IMG/VR virus record: IMGVR_UViG_3300029319_008466
Coordinates: 18,991-82,990 of that record
From: a virus
Direction: 5' to 3' (one strand)
Length of the DNA: 64,000 nucleotides
Below, in pieces: positions 1 through 7,035 of the stretch (position 1 is its first letter; each line of letters opens with the position of its first letter). The notes beneath the pieces are model-generated. The model was not told the DNA's origin. It was given only the letters and a program-made list of their open reading frames with translations, and ran no database searches. The translations under genes and the position numbers were made by a program.

Positions 1-282
1 GTCAGAACGGTGAAAATGTCGTTAGAAAACGGAGATATGATTGAGCTATTAAATTATAAATCACATCCAGAAAAGCCCGATATGAGCAGAAAAATAACAC
101 AAATTGGATGCTCTCATGTTGCCCTAACTGTTCCCGATTTGGATGAATTATATAATAACTTAAAACGACAGCACGTTGTCTTTAATAGTCCTCCGCAGTA
201 TTCTCCTGATGGATATGCAAAGGTTACTTTCTGTAAAGATCCAGATGGGTCGCTTGTTGAATTAGTGGAGGTGCTGGTTTGA
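1..282 (+). CDS. VOC (glyoxalase-type) protein, 5' truncated
   Basis: The reading frame is open to the left edge of the window, so the true start lies outside; the first in-frame ATG (base 16) is probably internal. The visible ~93 residues end in a typical vicinal-oxygen-chelate half: a hydrophobic strand beginning CSHVALTVPDLDELY, then KVTFCKDPDGSLVELVEVL, where the final Glu is the usual metal-ligand position. VOC proteins include lyases, epimerases and dioxygenases, so the substrate cannot be read from this fragment. It overlaps the next gene by 4 bases (TTGA), placing it in the same transcript as the sugar genes. A role in sugar or keto-acid chemistry is inferred from context only. Confidence 0.75.
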   Translation, partial: VRTVKMSLENGDMIELLNYKSHPEKPDMSRKITQIGCSHVALTVPDLDELYNNLKRQHVVFNSPPQYSPDGYAKVTFCKDPDGSLVELVEVLV

Positions 283-1019
283 GCTTTATAGAAAACTTGT
301 TTTCGTTGCAGGGGAAAGTCGCAATTGTAACCGGCTCGGCTCGTGGCAATGGTAAAGCAATTGCAGAAGGTCTGCTTTCGGCTGGTGCTACGGTTGTTGC
401 AGTTGATATAATAGAACAAGAGATTGGTTGCAAAAAAGTTTTATGTGATATTACGGACACAAAACAATTAAACAATTTGGTACAAAACACGATAGAAGAG
501 TATGGGAAAATTGATATATTAGTAAACAATGCCGGAGTTAGTCTTGGAAGTGAGGATGAAGAGTACCCAGATCATCTTTGGGAAAAAACATTAGATGTCA
601 ATATTACGGCACCATTTAGGCTGACAAAGCTTGTTTCCGAACACATGAAAGGTCAAAATAGCGGATCGATAATAAACATAACAAGCTTAAATGCCGAGCT
701 TGCATTTCCAAACAACCCTGCTTATATGGCATCTAAGGGTGCGTTAAAACAATTTACAAAATCACTGGCATATGATTTGGGGTCTTACGGAATTCGTGCC
801 AATAATGTTGGTCCCGGTTATATCAAAACTGATATGACTAAAAAAAGCTGGAAAGATCCAGAAATGAATAAAATAAGAAAAAATAGAACTTTATTAGGTA
901 GATGGGGATATCCAGAGGATTTGGTGGGAACAGTTGTATTTTTATCTTCTAATGCTTCGCGTTTTGTAACTGGTCAGGATTTATATGTGGATGGCGGCTG
1001 GCTCATGAAGGGATTATAA
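279..1019 (+). CDS. short-chain dehydrogenase/reductase (SDR)
   Basis: A 246-aa classical SDR. The NAD(P)-binding glycine motif TGSARGNG is at residues 18-25, NNAG at 83-86, the catalytic Ser near 136, and Tyr149-x-x-x-Lys153 (YMASK) completes the active site. Length is normal for the family (about 250 aa). The likely start is TTG at 279, which overlaps the upstream stop as TTGA and has a good GGAGG seven bases upstream; no in-frame ATG fits better. Closest well-known relatives by motif are 3-oxoacyl-ACP reductase/gluconate dehydrogenase-type SDRs. Within this cluster it probably oxidises or reduces a sugar or sugar-derived ketone, but the substrate is not evident. Confidence 0.88.
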   Translation: MSFIENLFSLQGKVAIVTGSARGNGKAIAEGLLSAGATVVAVDIIEQEIGCKKVLCDITDTKQLNNLVQNTIEEYGKIDILVNNAGVSLGSEDEEYPDHLWEKTLDVNITAPFRLTKLVSEHMKGQNSGSIINITSLNAELAFPNNPAYMASKGALKQFTKSLAYDLGSYGIRANNVGPGYIKTDMTKKSWKDPEMNKIRKNRTLLGRWGYPEDLVGTVVFLSSNASRFVTGQDLYVDGGWLMKGL

Positions 1020-1020
1020 A

Positions 1021-1812
1021 ATGCACTATAATTTTACAGCTTTTGATGAATTTGAGATATTTTCTTCCAAGAGCAATATAGAGCAATATAGAGAGTTTAA
1101 GCTCAACGAAGTTCAGAAAAATGTTTCTTTTATAAAAAGGCATTTTAAAAACAAAATAGATGTTTTAGAGATTGGCTCTGGAAATTCAAAGTTCTTATAT
1201 GCTTTGGAGCAACACAATCTTTTGAATTTTGGATATGGCGTAGATGTCAGCAAGAGCAGAGTGGACTTTGCTGACGAATGGAAGAGGGATTTAAGATTAA
1301 ATAATATACACAACATGCACAAAAATATATTAGATTCAGATATGAGTGAGTTCCCACAAGTTGATTTAATATATTGTGTCGATATGGCCTTTCAACTTTT
1401 CGATCCAGCGTCTCAAGGCAGTGATATAAAATTTTTAAATAGTTGCTATAAAAAACTAAAGAAGGGGGGTAAAATAATATTAGAACTGGACAACAATAGT
1501 AAAATATTAAAAAGCCTTGAAAACAACGAGGCCAAGTTATGGCAGGAGTTTGACAGCTCAGATCCCTGGAGGTATCTGTTGTGGGATTGCAACTATGAAC
1601 CAAAAAGATCGTATTTACATATCAAAAAAACTTTTATAAAAAGAGATCTATCTGAAATTTCTAGAAATAACATATGTTTAAGAGTTTATACACACAACGA
1701 CATAATTAATATACTAGACAAACTTTCTTTTAAAAAAATGCAAATATATAACCACTGGGATAAGAAAGGCGACATGTCTGATGATGAATTTATAATTATA
1801 GGAGAAAAATAA
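1021..1812 (+). CDS. class I SAM-dependent methyltransferase
   Basis: A 263-aa protein with the SAM-binding motif I VLEIGSGNS at residues 48-56 on a Rossmann strand, an acidic post-I region (YGVDVSKSRVDFAD), and a motif II-like segment (VDLIYCVDMAF) near residue 120. These are the hallmarks of small-molecule class I methyltransferases. The start ATG lies one base after the SDR stop and the stop overlaps the next start by one base (TAATG), suggesting translational coupling. In a sugar cluster the simplest reading is O- or N-methylation of a sugar or glycan; this is inferred from context. Confidence 0.82.
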   Translation: MHYNFTAFDEFEIFSSKSNIEQYREFKLNEVQKNVSFIKRHFKNKIDVLEIGSGNSKFLYALEQHNLLNFGYGVDVSKSRVDFADEWKRDLRLNNIHNMHKNILDSDMSEFPQVDLIYCVDMAFQLFDPASQGSDIKFLNSCYKKLKKGGKIILELDNNSKILKSLENNEAKLWQEFDSSDPWRYLLWDCNYEPKRSYLHIKKTFIKRDLSEISRNNICLRVYTHNDIINILDKLSFKKMQIYNHWDKKGDMSDDEFIIIGEK

Positions 1813-3422
1813 TGGCAAAACAAGATAAGGTTCGTAAAACACCACAAATTAAGCCACCAGTTTTTTCGGCAAATGTGGATTTCAAACCAAAAAAAAATAA
1901 AGGATATCAAAACAGGGTACTTTTATTAAATCCTCCGACCGATAGAACTCAATTTGTGGGATCTGACAATTATTTCCCTCTTGGGCTCATAATGCTTGCA
2001 ACAGTTCTTCGAGGAAATGATGATGTAGCAGAAATTATGGATATTAATAATGATTTCTTTCATCGTGATTTGGATGATGATCTTTTTATACAATATATGA
2101 ATGAGGTTGTACTACCATATGTTGAAGAATTCAAGCCCGATATGGTTGGCATTGGCGGCACTTTTTCTGGAGCATTTAAATATACGAAAATTATTGCAAG
2201 AATGGTGAAAAATAAGTTTCCAACCATCCCCACTATCGTAGGTGGAAATCATGCTAGCACATTTAAGGGAATGGTACTGGAAAGGTTTAGGTATATAGAT
2301 TATGTTATGATTGGGGAGGGAGAATATACTTTTCCTGAATTTTTACACTCAGTTATACACAAAAACAACGAAGGGCTTGAGCTTGTTGATGGCATATGTT
2401 ATAGAAAAGGCGGACACAGAGCGGTGCCCTATGATGTATCACTTCAGGACGACCACACACCGGCAGCCGAAATTATTACACAACAAAAGAAATTTTATAT
2501 TAATAATTTAGATGAATTGCCAAAACCGGATTTTGACATTGTTGGTGTTGATAAATATTATATGGATACATCAGATTGGTATAATCCTCACAATATAGAA
2601 GTTGGACAACCATTTCCCATTATATCCAGTAGAAGTTGTCCCATGAGATGCACATTTTGTAATATGTGGCACGTCCATGGTCCAAAAATAAGATATAGAA
2701 GCGCAGAAGATGTTGTTGACGAAATAGAATATTTATATCACACACACAATGCAAGATATTTCCAATTTATGGATGATAACTTTACATTTGATAAAAAACG
2801 TGTTATTAAAATGATGACCGAGATTAAAAGAAGAGGATTGAAAATCTCATATGATACTCCGAACGGTATTGCAATTAATCGACTGGACGAGGATGTTATT
2901 CGAGCAATGGTAGAAGGTGGTTTGATTAGAATAAGCATTGCAATTGAGAGCGGTTCACAAAAAATAAGAGAGATTATGATGAAAGGCCTCAAACAAGACA
3001 AGATTTATGAAGCGGCGAATGAATTGGCAAAGTATCCACACGTATTTGTAAAAGCATTTTTTATTGTTGGAATGCCCGAGGAAACAGAAGAGACCTTAGA
3101 AGAAACAAGAAGTATGATTAAAACTCTTCCAATAGATAAATTCTCTATCAATTACGCTACGCCATTTCCTGGTACTGCATTGTTTAATCAATGTAAAGCA
3201 AAGGGAATGTTGCGCTATGAAGTAGAAGACTATGTTGAGATTGATGGTCATCAATTAAGATCAGATAGACCTCATTTTAAGCCATACGAATTAACCGAAC
3301 AGCAATTGATGGATTTTATTGAGTGGGGTGATGAGTATATTAAAACACTCCCAGATAAGACCGGAAAATATGACCCACGAGGTGCTGGCGACATTGCCTC
3401 CTATGGTAGTGTATTTAACTGA
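1812..3422 (+). CDS. B12-binding radical SAM enzyme
   Basis: A 536-aa protein with two recognisable domains. Residues about 30-200 resemble a cobalamin-binding Rossmann domain (opening strand RVLLLNPPTDR, later VGIGGTFSGAF and IPTIVGGNHAS). Residues about 265-480 are a radical SAM domain with the [4Fe-4S] cluster motif Cys276-x3-Cys280-x2-Cys283 (CPMRCTFC). The later GMPEETEETLEET segment is typical of B12-radical SAM (BchE/P-methylase-like) proteins. Known members methylate unactivated carbons or rearrange rings. Beside sugar-nucleotide enzymes, C-methylation of a sugar is a plausible job (inference). It would depend on host cobalamin. The start overlaps the previous stop by one base. Confidence 0.88.
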   Translation: MAKQDKVRKTPQIKPPVFSANVDFKPKKNKGYQNRVLLLNPPTDRTQFVGSDNYFPLGLIMLATVLRGNDDVAEIMDINNDFFHRDLDDDLFIQYMNEVVLPYVEEFKPDMVGIGGTFSGAFKYTKIIARMVKNKFPTIPTIVGGNHASTFKGMVLERFRYIDYVMIGEGEYTFPEFLHSVIHKNNEGLELVDGICYRKGGHRAVPYDVSLQDDHTPAAEIITQQKKFYINNLDELPKPDFDIVGVDKYYMDTSDWYNPHNIEVGQPFPIISSRSCPMRCTFCNMWHVHGPKIRYRSAEDVVDEIEYLYHTHNARYFQFMDDNFTFDKKRVIKMMTEIKRRGLKISYDTPNGIAINRLDEDVIRAMVEGGLIRISIAIESGSQKIREIMMKGLKQDKIYEAANELAKYPHVFVKAFFIVGMPEETEETLEETRSMIKTLPIDKFSINYATPFPGTALFNQCKAKGMLRYEVEDYVEIDGHQLRSDRPHFKPYELTEQQLMDFIEWGDEYIKTLPDKTGKYDPRGAGDIASYGSVFN

Positions 3423-3433
3423 CAGAGGTGTAA

Positions 3434-3790
3434 GTGTCAAGTTTGAAAATGAATTATGTCCCTAAAGGGTGGGGATTTGAGAAGTGGATTGTAAATTGCG
3501 ATGAATATTGTGGAAAATTACTTTATTTTGTTAAAGGCAAACGATGTTCTTGGCACTACCACGAACTAAAAGATGAAGTTTTCTATATTCAGTCTGGGAA
3601 AATGTTGGTAAAATATTCTGATGATGACGATATTGAAAATGCAAAAGAACTAATATTAGAAAAAGGCGATAACTTTCACGTTTATCGAGGGTTGCGCCAT
3701 CAAATGATTGCTCTGCAAGATACAGAATTGTTTGAGTTTTCAACCCAACACTTTGATAGTGATAGCTATAGGATTCAAAAAGGTGATTGA
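3434..3790 (+). CDS. small cupin-domain protein
   Basis: A 118-aa single-domain cupin. Cupin motif 1 contains His41-Tyr-His43 followed by Glu48 and GKM; motif 2 contains the GDNFHVYRGLRHQM stretch with a further His. Probable start is GTG at 3434, preceded by AGAGG; ATG at 3449 is an alternative that would remove five residues. Size and motif resemble the sugar-phosphate isomerase/mannose-6-phosphate isomerase-type cupins found in O-antigen clusters. It may isomerise or bind a sugar, but no catalytic assignment can be made. The stop overlaps the next ATG by one base. Confidence 0.78.
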   Translation: MSSLKMNYVPKGWGFEKWIVNCDEYCGKLLYFVKGKRCSWHYHELKDEVFYIQSGKMLVKYSDDDDIENAKELILEKGDNFHVYRGLRHQMIALQDTELFEFSTQHFDSDSYRIQKGD

Positions 3791-4095
3791 TGATTTATTA
3801 CATCGATATAGATGAGACAATCTGCTATTATGACGGAGACAGACATTATCCAGATGCTCTGCCAAATCAGGAAAGGATAAGCAAGATTAACGCCCTATAC
3901 GATGAAGGGCATAAAGTTGTTTATTGGACTGCCCGAGGCGGAACCACCGGAATTGACTGGACAGACACAACACGCGAACAGTTAATCAAATGGGGTGCAA
4001 AACACGACGAACTAAAAATGTGGAAGCCAGCATATGATGTTTTTATATGTGATAAGGCAATAAATTCAGAGAGGTTTTTCAATGAAGAAGGTTAA
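3790..4095 (+). CDS. small HAD-like phosphatase
   Basis: About 101 aa. HAD motif I is Asp6-Ile-Asp8-Glu-Thr10 (DIDET), and motif II is likely VVYWTARGG near residue 48. The C-terminal FICDKAINS resembles the motif IV acidic region. There is no large cap domain, so it belongs with the minimal, KdsC/capsule-phosphatase-like members. I chose ATG at 3790, overlapping the cupin stop (TGATG), over the in-frame TTG one codon earlier. A sugar phosphatase or a phosphate-removing step in the cluster is plausible. It overlaps the downstream glycosyltransferase by 14 bases. Confidence 0.75.
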   Translation: MIYYIDIDETICYYDGDRHYPDALPNQERISKINALYDEGHKVVYWTARGGTTGIDWTDTTREQLIKWGAKHDELKMWKPAYDVFICDKAINSERFFNEEG

Positions 4096-4996
4096 GGTTA
4101 ATTTATTTGACAGCCTGGGTCCAGACAATTATTATGAGTATTGGCAAAGCCACAATTTTTCTAGTGAATTCGAGCCCAAGAAAGTTCAATGGGTTTATGA
4201 AAGCCGTGGTAAGGGGTATGAAAAATATGATGGTGTCACAGTTTTTACAGACAAAGATATACTGTCTCCGTGGGTTGATCGGGTTGATACAAAATATAAA
4301 ATAGCATGGCTCGTAGAGTGCAAAGCGATTCATCCTTTTTCATATAAACAAGTTGTACAATTTGAAGATAAGTTTGATTATATTTTTACCTTCGACGAAG
4401 AGTTGTTAAAAAGGGGTGACAAGTATATTAAAAACCTTATAGGGACTTCCCGAGTTTCAAATGAAGATGCGGGTGTACACCCTAAAACAAAGCTTCTGTC
4501 ACTAATCGCATCAAAAAAACAATGGACAAAAGGGCACAAACTTAGACATATTGTAGCGGAATCTATCAAGGATAAATATCCTGTGGACCTCTGGGGCACT
4601 GCGTATAAGCCATTTGGACTAAACAATCAGGGTCTTTCCGCCGCTGCAATCCGAGAGGGTAAAAGCGAGCCATTAAGAGATTATAATTTTAGCATTACAA
4701 TAATGAACTCGAAAGAAAATAATTATTTTACCGAAACTTTAGTCGATGTTTTCAGACATGGAACAATACCGATTTTTTGGGGTTGTGAAAACATTGGAGA
4801 ATACTTTAATGAAAAGGGAATTTTAAAATTTAATAGTGCCTCTGAATTAATAACGATACTTGACAACTTAACTCCAGAGTTGTATAATGAAAAAATAGAA
4901 TACGTTAAAGAAAATTATGAATTAGCAAAAAAGTATGTTTCTATGGACGATACTTTTGCAACCAATTTAATTGAAAGGGTATTGAAAAATGAGTAG
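4082..4996 (+). CDS. GT10-family (fucosyltransferase-like) glycosyltransferase
   Basis: A 304-aa protein. The C-terminal half (residues about 199-234) carries the GT10 alpha-1,3-fucosyltransferase signature: YNFSITIMNSK, then YFTETLVDVFRHGTIPIFWG. In known GT10 enzymes this segment binds the GDP-sugar donor. The N-terminal half has the expected strand with FTFDEELL near residues 100-107. It is soluble-looking with no membrane segment. With a Gmd-like GDP-mannose dehydratase encoded downstream, a GDP-deoxyhexose donor is a natural guess. It is the only clear transferase in the visible cluster, so it may be the step that places the sugar on its acceptor, which is unknown. A sigma70-consensus promoter lies inside its 3' end. 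Confidence 0.82.
   Translation: MKKVKVNLFDSLGPDNYYEYWQSHNFSSEFEPKKVQWVYESRGKGYEKYDGVTVFTDKDILSPWVDRVDTKYKIAWLVECKAIHPFSYKQVVQFEDKFDYIFTFDEELLKRGDKYIKNLIGTSRVSNEDAGVHPKTKLLSLIASKKQWTKGHKLRHIVAESIKDKYPVDLWGTAYKPFGLNNQGLSAAAIREGKSEPLRDYNFSITIMNSKENNYFTETLVDVFRHGTIPIFWGCENIGEYFNEKGILKFNSASELITILDNLTPELYNEKIEYVKENYELAKKYVSMDDTFATNLIERVLKNE
4860..4888 (+). promoter_or_regulatory. exact sigma70 consensus promoter inside the GT10 gene
   Basis: TTGACA at 4860-4865 and TATAAT at 4883-4888 are separated by exactly 17 bases. Both hexamers match the bacterial housekeeping consensus perfectly. It lies about 100 bases upstream of the ATG at 4989, so it could start an internal transcript for the downstream sugar genes. 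It is within coding sequence (LDNLTPELYNE), so chance cannot be excluded; a matching promoter before the primase gene supports host sigma70 use by this phage. Confidence 0.55.
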
Positions 4997-5399
4997 TAGA
5001 AAATATTTACCAACACTATCAGAACTGGTGGATAGGCTTTCAATTGTACAGTTAAAAGAAGTTTTTATTACAGAACACAAGGAAGAATATGCACAAGAGA
5101 TATCTGATATATGTCACGATATTGAAATAATATTGGAAAATTCGGATAGTATTACTGCCGATACGGTGCGTGCAATTGTGGTTTTATCACAAATGAACTT
5201 GCATATTTGGCATAATGAATCAAACTATCGAAAGGGAATTAAAGATGGCAACAACCTTGAGCTTACCCATGGGTTAAATGGAATTCGCAATACGGCAAAA
5301 AACAAGATACAAGAAATTGTTGGTGGTCGTAAAGATTACAAAATAGATTGTCTAGCGGCTGAGTTTAAGGATTGGGAAGTTAGTTGGAAAAATGATTAA
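4989..5399 (+). CDS. uncharacterised protein in the sugar cluster
   Basis: 136 aa, mostly predicted helical by eye, with a charged N-terminal stretch (ELVDRLSIVQLKEVF) and a central MNLHIWHNES segment. I do not recognise a domain. It overlaps the glycosyltransferase by 8 bases and the RmlC-type gene by 8 bases, so it is certainly translated as part of the operon. There are no cysteine pairs, signal peptide or membrane segment. It may be a helper or accessory subunit of a neighbouring enzyme; no function is claimed. Confidence 0.7.
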   Translation: MSSRKYLPTLSELVDRLSIVQLKEVFITEHKEEYAQEISDICHDIEIILENSDSITADTVRAIVVLSQMNLHIWHNESNYRKGIKDGNNLELTHGLNGIRNTAKNKIQEIVGGRKDYKIDCLAAEFKDWEVSWKND

Positions 5400-5865
5400 G
5401 GATGTGAAGTATTACGAGCCCGATGCTTATACAGATTATAGAGGTGATCTGTGGACTCTGTGGCAATCAGGAGATTGTGATTTAAGCTTTAATCATGATA
5501 AGGTTTCCACTTCTCGTAAGAATGTGCTTCGCGGAATTCATGGCGATTTTAAATCTTGGAAATTAGTAACTTGTTTACATGGAGAACTGTACTTTGTAAT
5601 GGTTGACAATCGCAAAAATTCTGAAACCTATAAAATGTGGAATTGGACAATACTAAGCCCCCACAACAAGAAACAAGTTCTTTTACCACCTGGCGTCGGC
5701 AATGGTTTTTTGGTTTTAAGTGATCATTCTGTTTTTCATTATAAGTGGGCATATGAAGGAAAATACCCAGATGTACAAGATCAGTTTACTATTAAATGGA
5801 ATGATTCGTCCATAAATATTGATTGGCCAATTACAAACCCTATTTTACAACCAAGAGATAAATAA
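5392..5865 (+). CDS. RmlC-like sugar epimerase (dTDP-4-keto-6-deoxyhexose 3,5-epimerase family)
   Basis: 157 aa, slightly shorter than the typical RmlC (about 180 aa). The family landmarks are present: YRGDLWTLW near residues 16-24, LRGIHGD near 45-51 carrying the catalytic His, then a beta-rich core with GELYFVMVDNR and LLPPGVGNGFLVLSD, which corresponds to the RmlC P-P-G-x-x-H/N-G-F strand. In that last motif the usual His is Asn. RmlC enzymes epimerise C3 and/or C5 of nucleotide-bound 4-keto-6-deoxy sugars, fitting the Gmd-like enzyme downstream. The donor nucleotide is unknown. Confidence 0.82.
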   Translation: MIKDVKYYEPDAYTDYRGDLWTLWQSGDCDLSFNHDKVSTSRKNVLRGIHGDFKSWKLVTCLHGELYFVMVDNRKNSETYKMWNWTILSPHNKKQVLLPPGVGNGFLVLSDHSVFHYKWAYEGKYPDVQDQFTIKWNDSSINIDWPITNPILQPRDK

Positions 5866-6497
5866 TGAATGTAAAAATACCACCTCATTTGCGGAAAGTG
5901 AGGGATGTAAGTTTAACTCCGCAAGAACTAATTGATTTTGAAGCAAAGGTCAGAGACTATTATGAAGCTGGTAAAATTAAAGGACCAATTCATTTAGCTA
6001 AAAACAATGAAAATGAACTAATACATATTTTTCAATATATCAGCAAAGATGATTGGGTTTTTGTGCCATGGAGAAATCATTATCAGGCGCTTTTGCACGG
6101 AGTGAATCCAGACAAACTATTAAATTGGATCATAGAGGGCAGGAGTATGGGCACTAATAATGTAAATCCAAATTTTTATGCATCATCTATTGTGGGAGGT
6201 ATTATTCCTATCGCTGTGGGTGCCGCTGTAGCCCTTAAGAGAAAAGAAACGACTCGTCGTGTGTGGTGTTTTGTGGGAGACATGACAATGGAAACTGGCG
6301 TGTTTCATGAGGCATATAAATATGTTAAGAACTTTGATCTACCATTACAGTGGGTTATAGAGGATAATAATATGAGCGTTCACACTCCTACCGAAATGGC
6401 GTGGAATAATAAACAAAGAGTTCCTGAAGATGTAATCTATTATGAGTATGAAATGGGCTATCCTCATCACGGAACTGGCAAGTGGGTGAATTTTTAA
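5865..6497 (+). CDS. mini E1-alpha-like thiamine-diphosphate enzyme subunit
   Basis: A 210-aa protein matching the pyrophosphate-binding half of E1 alpha/transketolase enzymes. The ThDP-Mg motif begins GDMTMETGVFHEA (residues about 138-150) and ends near EDNNMSVHTP, about 28 residues later. Upstream, VPWRNHYQALLHG and the SMGTNN-to-ASSIVGG stretch match the E1 alpha active-site region. Normal E1 alpha chains are 320-400 aa, so this is reduced to the cofactor domain. It sits two bases before its partner at 6499. In antibiotic-sugar pathways (for example AviB1/AviB2) such pairs attach a two-carbon unit to a keto sugar; a similar role here is inferred. Confidence 0.85.
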   Translation: MNVKIPPHLRKVRDVSLTPQELIDFEAKVRDYYEAGKIKGPIHLAKNNENELIHIFQYISKDDWVFVPWRNHYQALLHGVNPDKLLNWIIEGRSMGTNNVNPNFYASSIVGGIIPIAVGAAVALKRKETTRRVWCFVGDMTMETGVFHEAYKYVKNFDLPLQWVIEDNNMSVHTPTEMAWNNKQRVPEDVIYYEYEMGYPHHGTGKWVNF

Positions 6498-6498
6498 A

Positions 6499-7035
6499 AT
6501 GCGCTATAAAGAAGAAATTATTAGAGCAATGAATTGGCTTGCAGAGAAAGAAGATACCGTATTTTTGGGACAAGCTTGCAAGGTCAGTGGCCACGCTATA
6601 TCAAGTACTATTACAGACGTTCCACAAGAAAAACGTATTGAGCTTCCTGTATTTGAAGAAACACAACTCGGAATATCTACAGGCATGGCTTTAGAGGGTT
6701 ATGTGCCCATCACCATGTACCCCAGATTTGATTTTTTTATTTTAGCAATGAATCAGTTGGTCAATCATTTGGATAAAATGAGAGACATGTCAAAAAATGA
6801 CATGAAACCAAAAGTAATTATCCGTGTCGCTGTTGGGGCAAAAACACCAATTGATGCCGGACCACAACACACTCAAAACCATACTGATGCGTTGAGGTTA
6901 ATGCTTACTGATGTCAATGTTGTCGAACTTACAGAGCCAGAGCAAGTATTTCCATCTTTCAAAGAGGCATATGAAAGAGAAGACGGGCGAGCAACCTTGT
7001 TGGTAGAACATGGAGAGTTTTATGTCTCAAAATAA
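6499..7035 (+). CDS. mini E1-beta-like thiamine-diphosphate enzyme subunit
   Basis: A 178-aa protein equal to the pyrimidine-binding domain of E1 beta. FEETQLGISTGMALEGYVPI (from about residue 53) includes the conserved Glu that activates ThDP. The DFFILAMNQLVNHLDKMRDMS helix and GPQHTQNHTDALRLM follow in standard order. The usual C-terminal transketolase_C domain (about 120 aa) is missing. The subunit interface needed for ThDP binding can still form with the alpha partner. Together the pair would make a minimal ThDP enzyme, probably dependent on the neighbouring sugar genes for substrate. Confidence 0.85.
   Translation: MRYKEEIIRAMNWLAEKEDTVFLGQACKVSGHAISSTITDVPQEKRIELPVFEETQLGISTGMALEGYVPITMYPRFDFFILAMNQLVNHLDKMRDMSKNDMKPKVIIRVAVGAKTPIDAGPQHTQNHTDALRLMLTDVNVVELTEPEQVFPSFKEAYEREDGRATLLVEHGEFYVSK

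Noticed and set aside
5603-5634. TTGACA with TATAAA downstream inside the RmlC-like gene
   Set aside because: Spacer is 20 bases, outside the normal 16-18.
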